Below are positions 27,305 to 35,741 of a DNA stretch of 64,000 bases, piece after piece. This stretch comes from Rhodanobacter denitrificans (GTDB lineage Bacteria; Pseudomonadota; Gammaproteobacteria; Xanthomonadales; Rhodanobacteraceae). Under the pieces are notes generated by a model. It had not been told where the DNA came from. It saw only the letters and a program-made list of their open reading frames with translations, and did no database searches. Where the stretch lies: positions 1-64,000 of the forward strand of contig NZ_QFWQ01000011.1 in the NCBI RefSeq assembly GCF_003335105.1, given 5' to 3'. A program made the position numbers and the translations under genes. Position 1 is the stretch's first letter. The number at the start of each line of letters is the position of its first letter.

Positions 27305-28899
27305 GGCGGCGCCTCCGCGGCCGGCAACACCTGGCGGATGTACGCGGCCGGCGTGTGGATCTGCCGCGCGGTGTCGCGCAGGTAGCGCAGCGGCGCCTCG
27401 ACGACCACGGTCAGCAGCAGGCACAGCCCGAGCAGGGCCAGGATCGAGACCGTCTCGCTGAGGCGCACCGTGGGGAACAGCCGCTCGGGTTCGACCCAGA
27501 AAATCTGCATGCCGGCACGGCACATCGCGATCACCGTGCCGAAGCCGGCCACGATGACCAGGGTGAACAACACGAGCGCGCCCGGCCGCTCGCCGGCCTC
27601 CAGCATCGGCGCCAGCATGGCGAACTTGGCGAGGAAGCCGGACAGCGGCGGCAACCCCGCCAGCAGCAGCGCGCAGGCGAGGAAGCTGGCGCCGAGCATG
27701 GCGATCGGCGCGGAGATCACCACCCGGCTCTCGTCCTCCTGCGCGTACAGGCTTTCGTTCGCCGCGGTTTCGCCCGGCTGCTCGTACGGCTCCAGGCTCA
27801 AGGTATCGTCGGTGTCGTCGTCGCCGTCGGAGGCGAGCAGGCCGGCGAGCAGGAAGAACGCGGCGATCGCCAGGGTGGAGATCACCAGGTAGGCCAGCGC
27901 GCCGACGGTCACCGCCGGCTGCTGCAGGCCGATCGCGCCGAGCAGGGTGCCGGAGGAGATCAGCACGTTGTAGCCGGCCAGCTTCGCCAGGTCGCGCGCA
28001 CCCAGCATGCCGACGGTGCCGGCGGCCACGGTGGCCACGCCGCCCCACAGCATCCAGTCGCTGCCGAAATGGGCGGACGCCGGACCGGCGCCATCGCCGA
28101 ACAGCAACAGCCCGAGCCGCAGCAGCACGTAGATGCCGACCTTGGTCATCAGCGCGAACATCGCCGCCACCGCCGGCGACGCGGCGGCATAGGTGCGCGG
28201 CAGCCAGAAGCCCAGCGGCCACATCGCGGTCTTGATCAGGAACGCCACGCCGAGGATCGCCGCGCCGGCGTGCAATAACGCGCGGGTGCGTTCCGGCACG
28301 TGCGGGATCAGCTCGGCCAGCGCCGCCATGTTGAGCGTGCCGGTGACGCCGAAGATCAGGCTGACGCCGAGCAGGAACAGCATCGAGGCGGTCAGGTTCA
28401 CCGCGATGTAGTGCAGCCCCGCGCTGACCCGCCGCACGCCCGAACCGTGCAGTGCGAGGCCGTAGGACGCCGCCAGCAGCACCTCGAAGAACACGAACAG
28501 GTTGAACAGGTCGCCGGTGAGGAAGGCGCCGTTCAGGCCCATCAGCAGGAACTGCAGCAGCGGCTGGAAGTGGCCGCCGCGGTGCTGCCAGCGGCTCAGC
28601 GCGTACGGCAGCACCGCCAGTGCCAGCACGCCGGTCAGCAGCACCATCAGCGCCGACAGCCGGTCGGCCACCAGCACGATGCCGAAGCGCGCCGGCCAGT
28701 CGCCGATGCGGTACACCGTGGCCAGCGCGCCATCGGCGGACACCGCCTGCATCAGCGCGGCGGCCAGTAGCACCAGCACGACGCACGAGGCGATGCTCAG
28801 CGCCAGCACCGCGCGCCGGCGCTTCTCGCCGACCAGCAACTGCAGCGCGGCCACCAGCAGCGGCGTGACGATCGGCGCAATGACCAGGTGATTGCTCAC
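27301..28899 (-). CDS. mrpD: Mrp antiporter subunit D
   Basis: 532-aa NuoN/NuoL-like proton channel subunit with about 14 helices. Conserved features: FNLFVFFEVLLAASYGLAL, FLIKTAMWPLGFWLPRTYAAA (with the transport lysine), and GLPPLSGFLAKFAML. An acidic linker at ~370-400 (DGDDDTDDTLSLEPYEQPGE) between helices is an uncommon insertion. The start is GTG 28899, overlapping mrpC's stop as GTGA. With MrpA it provides the putative proton pathways. Confidence 0.93.
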   Translation of the reverse strand: MSNHLVIAPIVTPLLVAALQLLVGEKRRRAVLALSIASCVVLVLLAAALMQAVSADGALATVYRIGDWPARFGIVLVADRLSALMVLLTGVLALAVLPYALSRWQHRGGHFQPLLQFLLMGLNGAFLTGDLFNLFVFFEVLLAASYGLALHGSGVRRVSAGLHYIAVNLTASMLFLLGVSLIFGVTGTLNMAALAELIPHVPERTRALLHAGAAILGVAFLIKTAMWPLGFWLPRTYAAASPAVAAMFALMTKVGIYVLLRLGLLLFGDGAGPASAHFGSDWMLWGGVATVAAGTVGMLGARDLAKLAGYNVLISSGTLLGAIGLQQPAVTVGALAYLVISTLAIAAFFLLAGLLASDGDDDTDDTLSLEPYEQPGETAANESLYAQEDESRVVISAPIAMLGASFLACALLLAGLPPLSGFLAKFAMLAPMLEAGERPGALVLFTLVIVAGFGTVIAMCRAGMQIFWVEPERLFPTVRLSETVSILALLGLCLLLTVVVEAPLRYLRDTARQIHTPAAYIRQVLPAAEAPP

Positions 28900-29237
28900 G
28901 GCGTGCCGTCCTCGCCGTCGACGTGGTCGTTGCCGGTCAGGCCGCGCGAGGTCAGCAGCACCACCAGGAACAACGCGGTGGTGGCAAAACCAATGACTAT
29001 CGCCGTGAGCACCAGCGCCTGCGGCAGCGGGTCGGCGTACTGCGCGATGCCGCCGGCGGCGTCCTGCAGCACCGGGTCGGCGCCGGTGCGCAGGCCGCCG
29101 ATGGAGAAGATGAAGAGATTCACCGCGTAGGAAATCAGGGTCAGCCCGATGATCAGCTGGAACGTGCGCGGGCGCAGCAGCAGCCACACGCCGGAAGCGG
29201 CGAGTACCCCGATGGCGGCGGCGAGGACCAGTTCCAT
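28896..29237 (-). CDS. mrpC: Mrp antiporter subunit C
   Basis: 113-aa NuoK-like subunit with three helices and the segment GLTLISYAVNLFIFSIGGL carrying the region equivalent to the NuoK glutamate/asparagine site. Its ATG at 29237 shares one base with the mrpAB stop (TGATG). GTGA overlap with mrpD. Length equals the family standard. Confidence 0.93.
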   Translation of the reverse strand: MELVLAAAIGVLAASGVWLLLRPRTFQLIIGLTLISYAVNLFIFSIGGLRTGADPVLQDAAGGIAQYADPLPQALVLTAIVIGFATTALFLVVLLTSRGLTGNDHVDGEDGTP

Positions 29238-32137
29238 CAGCCCTGCCCTCCCGGCAGGTCCGCCGGCTGACGCGGGCGGCGCAGCGACTGGTGCGCCAGC
29301 GCGATCAGCATCAGCGTGGTGGCGCCCACCACCACGGCGAACACGCCCAGGTCGAACAGCACCGCCGAGGCCAGCGGCAGCTTGCCCAGCACGGGCAGCT
29401 CCGCGTAGCGGAAATACGAAGTGAGGAATGGACGGCCAAACGCCAGCGAGCCCAGCCCGGTGCCCACCGCCAGCAGCAGGCCCAGCCCGATCCAGCGCAC
29501 CGGCAGCACGCGCAGGTGTGCCTCCACCCAGCGCGCGCCGCGCGCCATGTACAGCAGGATCAGCGCCACCGCCACGGTGATGCCGGCGACGAAGCCGCCG
29601 CCCGGCAGGTCGTGCCCGCGCAGGAACAGGTGCAGGCCGAACAGCAGGATCACCGGGAACATCAGCTGGATGATCAGGCCCGGGATCATCAGGTAGTCGG
29701 TCAGCGAACGGTCGACCGCGTGGGCAGCCTCTTCCGCATCGGGCGCAACCTGCCGCTGCGGCTGGAACGGCGCGCGAATGCTCTCGGCGGCGGGGCGGAA
29801 GCGGCGCAGCAGGGCGAACACGGTCAGCGCCACGATCGCCAGCACGCTGATCTCGCCCAGCGTGTCGAAGCCGCGGAAATCGACCAGGATCACGTTGACC
29901 ACGTTGTGGCCGCCGCCTTCGGTGTACGCCCGTTCAAGGAAGAAGCGCGAGATCGAGTCGGCCACCGGATGCATCATCGCCGCATAGGCCAGGCTGGCCA
30001 CGCCCAGGCCCACCGCCATCGCGATGAACACGTCGCGGCGGCGCCGGAAGCGGTGCGCGCGGCTCTCCGGCGCCAGTCCCTCGATGCGCTTGGGCAGCCA
30101 GCGCAGGCCGAGCAGGATCAGGATCGTGGTGACCACCTCGACCAGCAGCTGGGTCGCCGCCAGGTCCGGCGCCGACAGCCACACGAAGCTCACGCACGAC
30201 ACCAGCCCGGCGCCGCCGGTGAGCACCAGCGCGGCAAGGCGGTGGAATTTCGCCTGGCTCGCCGCGCCGATCGCGCACGCGGCGCCGAGCAGCCACAGCA
30301 ACGCGAACGCCGGATCGACGCTGGACCAGCGCGGACGGAAGCCGAACGGCGCGCTGGTCGCCGCCAGCGTGCCGGCCACCAGCGCCAGCAGCACGATCAG
30401 CAGCAGCTGCGGCTGCAGCCGGCGGCTCGGGTAGCGGCGCTCGATCCGTCGCGGGATATCCGCGGCGAGTACGGCCAGCACCCGCTCGAACATCCGCTTG
30501 CCGCTGAGCCGCCCGGTCAGCGGCGTCGCCTCGAACCCGTCGAAACGGCGGCGCAGGGCGGCGAACAGCAGGCAGCCCGCCGCAAACGCGCAAACGCTCA
30601 TCAGCAACGGCGTGGTCAGGCCATGCCATATCGCCAGGCTGTAGTCCGGCAGGTGGCCGGCGCCCAGCACCGCGCTCGCCGCCACCCGCAGCGACGGCCC
30701 GATCACCCGTGCTGGCAGCACGCCCACCAGCAGGCAGGCCAGCGCCAGCAGGCCGATCGGCACGCGCATCCACAGCGGCGGCTCGTGCGGCTGACGCGGC
30801 AGGCAGCTGGCCATCCGGCCGAAGAACACGCCGCGCACGAAGCGGATCGAGTAGGTCACGCCGAACGCGCTGGCCGCCACCGCGATCACCACCGACAGCA
30901 CGTCGAGCAGCGGGCCATGCCGGCCGGCCAGCGTCTCGGCGAAGAACATCTCCTTCGACAGGAAGCCGTTCAGCAGCGGCACCCCGGCCATCGCCGCCGC
31001 CGCGACCAGTGCCAGCGTGGCGGTGACCGGCATCACCCGGCGCAGCCCTCCAAGCTTGCGCAGGTCGCGCGTGCCGGCCTCGTGGTCGACCGCGCCGGCG
31101 GCCATGAACAGCGAAGCCTTGAAGGTGGCGTGGTTGACGATGTGGAAGATCGCGGCGACCACGCCGAGCGCACTGCCCAGGCCGACCAGCATGGTGATCA
31201 GGCCCAGGTGGCTGATCGTCGAATAGGCCAGCACGCCTTTCAGGTCCTGCTCGAACATCGCCGAGTATGCGCCCAGCACCAGCGTAACCAGGCCCGTCCC
31301 GCCGACGATCCAGAACCACTCTTCGGTGCCGCCCAGCACCGGCCAGAAGCGCACCAGCAGGAACACGCCGGCCTTCACCATGGTGGCCGAATGCAGGTAG
31401 GCCGACACCGGCGTCGGCGCCGACATCGCCTGCGGCAGCCAGAAATGGAACGGGAACTGCGCGCTCTTGGTGAACGCGCCGAGCAGGATCAGCAGCAGCG
31501 TGGGCGTGTACCAGGGATGCGCGCGCACCGCGTCGCCGGCGGCGAGAATCGCGTCGAGGTCGTAGCTGCCCGCGATGTGGCCGAGCAGCAGCATGCCGGC
31601 GAGCAGGCACAGGCCGCCGCCGGAAGTGACCACCAGCGCCATCCGCGCACCGTCGCGGGCGGACGCGCCGTGGTGCCAGTAGCCGATCAGCAGGAACGAG
31701 AACAGGCTGGTCAGCTCCCAGAAGAACACCAGCTGGATCACGTTGCCGGACATCACGATACCCAGCATCGAGCCCATGAACGCCAGCAGCAGCGCGAAGA
31801 AACTCGTCAGCGGATCGTCCGCCGGCATGTAGTAGCGGGCGTAGATGCCCACCAGCAGGCCGATGCCGCAGACCAGCAGCATGAACAGCCAGCCGAAGCC
31901 GTCCACCCGCAGCACCAGGTCCAGGCCCAGCCCCGGCACCCACGGCATCACCTGGCGCAGCGCGCCGCCGCCGGCGACCGCCGGATACAGCCACAGCGAG
32001 AGGAGTAGGCCGAGCAGCGCGGTGCCGGTCATCAGCCACACCGCCAGGTTGCGCCCGCGCGAGCGCAGCAGCCACACCAGCACCGCGGCCGCGAACGGCA
32101 GGCCGAGGATGGTGCTGGGCAGGATGTTGTCAGGCAT
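29237..32137 (-). CDS. mrpA: Mrp antiporter subunit A fused to B
   Basis: 966-aa fusion. Residues 1-~500 are NuoL-like (VFFWELTSLFSFLLIGYWHH, GAFTKSAQFPFHFWLPQAMSAPTPVSAYLHSATMVKAG); ~600-790 the MrpA-specific C-terminal extension with the NuoJ-like DUF4040 part; ~810-960 the MrpB domain (FPVILLFGLHLFLRGHDLPG). Fusion of A and B is the PhaAB arrangement common in Gram-negatives. The complex exchanges Na+ or K+ for H+ and supports alkaline or salt tolerance. ATG 32137 is preferred to a 71-codon longer frame. First gene of the operon, divergent from the response regulator, with a 305-bp shared upstream region. Confidence 0.93.
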   Translation of the reverse strand: MPDNILPSTILGLPFAAAVLVWLLRSRGRNLAVWLMTGTALLGLLLSLWLYPAVAGGGALRQVMPWVPGLGLDLVLRVDGFGWLFMLLVCGIGLLVGIYARYYMPADDPLTSFFALLLAFMGSMLGIVMSGNVIQLVFFWELTSLFSFLLIGYWHHGASARDGARMALVVTSGGGLCLLAGMLLLGHIAGSYDLDAILAAGDAVRAHPWYTPTLLLILLGAFTKSAQFPFHFWLPQAMSAPTPVSAYLHSATMVKAGVFLLVRFWPVLGGTEEWFWIVGGTGLVTLVLGAYSAMFEQDLKGVLAYSTISHLGLITMLVGLGSALGVVAAIFHIVNHATFKASLFMAAGAVDHEAGTRDLRKLGGLRRVMPVTATLALVAAAAMAGVPLLNGFLSKEMFFAETLAGRHGPLLDVLSVVIAVAASAFGVTYSIRFVRGVFFGRMASCLPRQPHEPPLWMRVPIGLLALACLLVGVLPARVIGPSLRVAASAVLGAGHLPDYSLAIWHGLTTPLLMSVCAFAAGCLLFAALRRRFDGFEATPLTGRLSGKRMFERVLAVLAADIPRRIERRYPSRRLQPQLLLIVLLALVAGTLAATSAPFGFRPRWSSVDPAFALLWLLGAACAIGAASQAKFHRLAALVLTGGAGLVSCVSFVWLSAPDLAATQLLVEVVTTILILLGLRWLPKRIEGLAPESRAHRFRRRRDVFIAMAVGLGVASLAYAAMMHPVADSISRFFLERAYTEGGGHNVVNVILVDFRGFDTLGEISVLAIVALTVFALLRRFRPAAESIRAPFQPQRQVAPDAEEAAHAVDRSLTDYLMIPGLIIQLMFPVILLFGLHLFLRGHDLPGGGFVAGITVAVALILLYMARGARWVEAHLRVLPVRWIGLGLLLAVGTGLGSLAFGRPFLTSYFRYAELPVLGKLPLASAVLFDLGVFAVVVGATTLMLIALAHQSLRRPRQPADLPGGQG

Positions 32138-32358
32138 CGGTCGCGGCGCTCGCTTGAAAGGTTGTCGGTGGTGTCTCCGGCAGGAAACCGGGGCATCGCG
32201 CCCTGGACTTTTCATGAGCGTCCGCGCACTTCGGCGGATGGAGCACTTGCGTATCGCGGGCCGTCGTTGCGACCGCCCGAATGACTCCACGCCGCTTCGC
32301 CCGATTCTATCGTCCGGGCCGAGCGCCCGGCAAACAAGTCGCGCCCGCATCGCTGATG

Positions 32359-32375
32359 TTTAAGCAGTTCGTAAG
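32359..32375 (+). promoter_or_regulatory. PmrA-like direct repeat upstream of the response regulator
   Basis: TTTAAG-N5-CGTAAG, two near-identical hexamers with 5-bp spacing, is the layout recognised by PmrA/QseB-type OmpR-family regulators. It lies 68 bp before the GTG of the regulator gene, between the divergent mrp operon and the two-component genes. Autoregulation or control of the mrp operon is inferred. Confidence 0.35.
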
Positions 32376-32442
32376 CGGATCGCCGGATAATCTTCCAGCC
32401 AGTCGCGCTACTGTGTGACCCTGCGGCCGAAGGAGCCTGTTC

Positions 32443-33108
32443 GTGCATATCATCCTGGTCGAGGACGATCTCCAGCTCGGCGCCGCGATCCAGCGCGCGC
32501 TGGAACGCCTCGCCTATACGGTCAGCTGGCTGCGCGACGGCCGCGAGGCGCTGCTCGCGCTGCGCGACGAGACCGCCGACCTGGTGCTGCTCGACCTCGG
32601 CCTGCCCGGCAAGGACGGCCTGGACGTGCTGGTCGAGGCGCGCCGCCTGCACGTCAAGACGCCGGTGCTGGTGATGACCGCGCGCGACGGCCTGGAAGCC
32701 CGCGTGAGCGGCCTCGACGCCGGCGCCGACGACTACCTGACCAAGCCGTTCCACCTGGAGGAACTGGCCGCGCGCATCCGCTCGCTGACCCGCCGCACGC
32801 AGGGACTGGCCGCCAACCGCATCGAGGCCGGCGCGCTGAGCCTGGACCTGGGCACCTCCGAGGTGGTTTTCCGCGGCCAGCGGGTCGAGTTGACCAAGCG
32901 CGAATTCGCCCTGCTGCAGATCCTGATGGAACGCGCCGGCCGGCTGGTGCGCCGCGAGAACCTGGAGAATTCCCTGTACGGTCTGGACAACATGGTCGGC
33001 TCCAGCGCGCTGGAGGTGCTGGTGCACACGCTGCGCCGCAAGCTGAGCTTCGACACCATCCAGACCGTGCGCGGCTTCGGCTACATGATCGCGCGGGAGC
33101 CGAAGTGA
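32443..33108 (+). CDS. OmpR-family response regulator
   Basis: 221 aa. Receiver domain with acidic pocket EDD (7-9), phospho-acceptor D51 (LVLLDLGLPGKDG) and K101 (YLTKPF); C-terminal winged helix with VELTKREFALLQILMERAG and ALEVLVHTLRRKL...IQTVRGFGYMI. Closest in pattern to QseB/PmrA/TctD regulators. Start GTG 32443 has AAGGAG 8 bases upstream. Its stop overlaps the kinase start by 4 bp, so the pair is made together. The target is unknown; the divergent Mrp antiporter operon and the PmrA-like box are the obvious candidates. Confidence 0.92.
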   Translation: MHIILVEDDLQLGAAIQRALERLAYTVSWLRDGREALLALRDETADLVLLDLGLPGKDGLDVLVEARRLHVKTPVLVMTARDGLEARVSGLDAGADDYLTKPFHLEELAARIRSLTRRTQGLAANRIEAGALSLDLGTSEVVFRGQRVELTKREFALLQILMERAGRLVRRENLENSLYGLDNMVGSSALEVLVHTLRRKLSFDTIQTVRGFGYMIAREPK

Positions 33109-34499
33109 GGGCGGCGAGCCTGCACGGCCGGCTGCGCTGGCTGGTCATCGTGGTGCTCGCCGCGGTGCTGCTGCCGCTGGGCGTGCTCAGCTTCAAGCGC
33201 ACCGTCCGCGAAGTGGGCGAGCTGTCCGACGGCCGGCTGGCGCAGTCGGCGCGCACGCTGCAGGTGCTGATCGGGCATGCCGACCTGGACGCCCTGCAGC
33301 GCCGCGATGCCGACCGCCTGCTGGTGCCGATCGAGGCTCGCCTCGTCGGCAGTCCGCCGCGGCAACGCTACACCTACGAGTCCGAGGTCGGCTTCCAGGT
33401 GTTCGACCACACCGGCCGCATGGCGCTGGCCACCGCCAACCTCGCCGGCATGCCGCCGCCGCAGGCCAGCGACGCGGATTTCCAGGACGTGCGGCTGGGG
33501 CCGTACCGCTGGCGCGTGTTCACCCTGCACGACACGGCGAACCGCGTGGTGATCCGCACCGGCGAGCGCTATGACAGCCGCGACGAGATCATGCACGCGG
33601 TGTGGCTGGAGCACAGCCTGCCGCTGCTGGTCGGCCTGCCGCTGCTGGCCCTGCTGGTGGGCTGGGCGATACGCCGCGGCCTGCGCCCGCTGGAGGCGCT
33701 GACCCGCGCGCTGTCGTCGCGGCAGCCGGGCAGCCGCGAGCCGGTGCTGCTGCGCGACGCACCGCAGGAATTGCAGCCGGTGCTGGCGGCGTTGAACGAA
33801 CAGCTCACCCGGCTGGAAGACGCGCTGGAGCGCGAGCGCCGCTTCAGCGCCGACGTGGCGCACGAGCTGCGCACGCCGCTCGCCTCCGCCATGATCAACC
33901 TCGAAAGCGCGATGACCAGCACCGACCCGGCCGAACTGAACCTCACGCTGGGCAGCGCCCAGCACGGCCTTGCCGCGCTGGCGCGGCGGATCGAGCAGCT
34001 GCTGGCGCTGGCCCGGCTGGAAGCGGGTGCCGCCTCGGGCCAGCGCGGCCGGGTCGACCTGGTCGCCGTGGCGATGGACGTCATCGAGGAGCTGGCGCCG
34101 GTGATCGCCGAGAGCGGTGCGGAACTGAGCTTCGCTCGACTGATGCCGCAGGTTGCGGTGCAGGGCTACGAGGCCGCGCTCACTGCGCTGCTGCGCAATC
34201 TGCTGGAAAACGCCCTGCGCCACGCCCCGGCCGGCGGGCGGGTGCAGCTGTCGCTCGACCGTACCGCACAGGGCGCGCTGATCGACGTCACCGACGACGG
34301 CCCCGGCATTCCCGCCGAACACCGTGCCGACGTGTTCGCGCGCTTCCATCGCGAGGCCGGCAGCCGCGGCGACGGCTACGGCCTGGGCCTGTCGATCGTA
34401 CAGCGCGCGGCCGGGCTGCACGACGCCACCATCGAGCTGCTCGACTCGCCGTACGGCAGCGGCCTGCGCGTGCGCGTGGTGATCCCGCCGCCGCATTGA
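33105..34499 (+). CDS. Sensor histidine kinase, QseC-like
   Basis: 464-aa membrane kinase. Helix 1 at ~12-29, periplasmic sensor ~30-168, helix 2 at ~169-188, HAMP-like linker, H-box with H253 (FSADVAHELRTPLA), N-box LLRNLLENALRHAP, G1 box DVTDDGPGIP, G2 box GYGLGLSIVQRAAGLH. The periplasmic region has a 2CSK_N/QseC-like layout but no recognisable ligand motif. Start GTG 33105 overlaps the regulator's stop (GTGA). It ends 11 bp before a MITE-like repeat. Confidence 0.9.
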   Translation: MRAASLHGRLRWLVIVVLAAVLLPLGVLSFKRTVREVGELSDGRLAQSARTLQVLIGHADLDALQRRDADRLLVPIEARLVGSPPRQRYTYESEVGFQVFDHTGRMALATANLAGMPPPQASDADFQDVRLGPYRWRVFTLHDTANRVVIRTGERYDSRDEIMHAVWLEHSLPLLVGLPLLALLVGWAIRRGLRPLEALTRALSSRQPGSREPVLLRDAPQELQPVLAALNEQLTRLEDALERERRFSADVAHELRTPLASAMINLESAMTSTDPAELNLTLGSAQHGLAALARRIEQLLALARLEAGAASGQRGRVDLVAVAMDVIEELAPVIAESGAELSFARLMPQVAVQGYEAALTALLRNLLENALRHAPAGGRVQLSLDRTAQGALIDVTDDGPGIPAEHRADVFARFHREAGSRGDGYGLGLSIVQRAAGLHDATIELLDSPYGSGLRVRVVIPPPH

Positions 34500-34510
34500 T
34501 ATCCGCCCAA

Positions 34511-34648
34511 AGGAGCCTCGAAGAACTCCCCACGACACGTCATTCCAGCGGAAGCTGGAATCCAGCGCCTTGCATCTCACCAGCCTGAGCGCTGGATCCC
34601 AGCTTCCGCTGGGATGACGAGCTGGATGCAAGGCTGTTCGAGGGTCCT
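34511..34648. repeat. MITE-like inverted repeat, 138 bp
   Basis: The ends are a 12-bp inverted pair (AGGAGCCTCGAA / TTCGAGGGTCCT, one mismatch). Inside is a longer inverted pair of about 28 bp, from GTCATTCCAGCGG at ~34539 and ending GCTGGGATGAC at ~34617, with two mismatches. No coding capacity. It fills the space between the convergent kinase and YncE-like genes, and its last base is the first base of the YncE-like stop codon complement. Related short palindromes with a TCAT-CC core are widespread in Xanthomonadales genomes. Confidence 0.7.
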
Positions 34649-35679
34649 CAGGGCCGCCCGACGGTGAGGACGACGAAGCTGTCCGGCTCAATCGTCGGCC
34701 GGCCGTTGGCCTGCCTGGCCGTACCCAGGCGTGCCGCGGACAGGTACAGCCGGTGCAGCTTCGGGTCGAGTGCCAGCGTGCGCGCGCTGGCCTGGGTGGG
34801 AATGGTCACCGTCACGCGGTAGTGGTCCGGGTCGTCCTCGTGCACCGCGGTAAGCGTGCCGCTCTCGCCATTGCTGCTGTAGATCGTTGCCTCGGCCGCG
34901 TCGAACACCACCGCATCCGGACCGTCGCCGATCGGCACCTTGGCCACAGGGTGGCCGTCCACCGCGTCGAGCACCGCCATCGTGCGGTTGTCGCACACCG
35001 CGAACAACCGGTGATGCGGGTTGTCGAGGGCCAGCCCGCTGGGCGATTCGCACGGCGCCAGCGGCCAGGTGTGCAGCACCTTGTCCGTGGCCGAGTCGAG
35101 CTGCACCAGTTCGGACTTGTCCTCGATGTTCACGTAGACGTGGCCGGCGCCGTCGGCCACCGCGAACTCCGGCTTGCCGGGCAGCGCGATGCTGCCGATC
35201 ACCGCATTCTTCGCCGGGTCGATCACGCTGGCGCTGGCGCTGCGGCCGTTGAAGGTCAGCACGTGGTGCGAGGCGCTGTCGTACAGGATGGCGTCGGGGT
35301 TCTGGCCGGTGCCTGTAATCGTCGCCAGGGTCTTCAGCGAGGCGAGGTCGAACACGGTCACCGACGCGCTCCTGCCGTCGCTGATGAAGCCGCGATGCAG
35401 GTCGTCGGCGATGGCAATGCCATGCACGCCTGCGGTATCGGGGATCGTGCCGATCTGCTTGCCGCTGTCCACGTCGACCACCAGCACGCGGTCGCCGCGG
35501 CTGACGAACAGGTGGCGGCTGGGCGCATCGAAAGCCAGGTAGTCCCAGCCGCCCGGGCCGCCCAGCGCCAGGCGCGAAAGCAGGCGGGGCGCCGGCGGGG
35601 TGGCGGCCGCGAGCGCCGGCGGGATAAACGCCAGCACCAGCAGCGCGGCGGGCAGCAGTTTGCGGATCGGTCGTGGCAT
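34648..35679 (-). CDS. YncE-like YVTN beta-propeller protein, exported
   Basis: 343-aa protein with a signal peptide (hydrophobic LLPAALLVLAFIPPALAAA, residues ~6-25) and seven-bladed propeller repeats: HLFVSRGDRVLVVDVDSGKQIGTIP, RGFISDGRSASVTVFDLASL, HVYVNIEDKSELVQLDSAT. Such periplasmic proteins bind partners or DNA-like ligands; no enzymatic activity is known. ATG 35679 fits AAGGG at 8-base spacing better than the in-frame GTG at 35688. It follows the RND permease by 62 bp on the same strand and may be co-transcribed. Confidence 0.8.
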   Translation of the reverse strand: MPRPIRKLLPAALLVLAFIPPALAAATPPAPRLLSRLALGGPGGWDYLAFDAPSRHLFVSRGDRVLVVDVDSGKQIGTIPDTAGVHGIAIADDLHRGFISDGRSASVTVFDLASLKTLATITGTGQNPDAILYDSASHHVLTFNGRSASASVIDPAKNAVIGSIALPGKPEFAVADGAGHVYVNIEDKSELVQLDSATDKVLHTWPLAPCESPSGLALDNPHHRLFAVCDNRTMAVLDAVDGHPVAKVPIGDGPDAVVFDAAEATIYSSNGESGTLTAVHEDDPDHYRVTVTIPTQASARTLALDPKLHRLYLSAARLGTARQANGRPTIEPDSFVVLTVGRP

Positions 35680-35741
35680 GGTGGTCACCCTTGGCGGAAG
35701 GAGATGTCAGTCCAGCTTGTGCGCGATCGCTTACGCGAGCC

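Noticed and set aside
29291..32008. A 905-codon frame opposite mrpAB
   Set aside because: Extremely Gln/Arg/His-rich translation with no motif, caused by codon bias of the membrane protein on the other strand.
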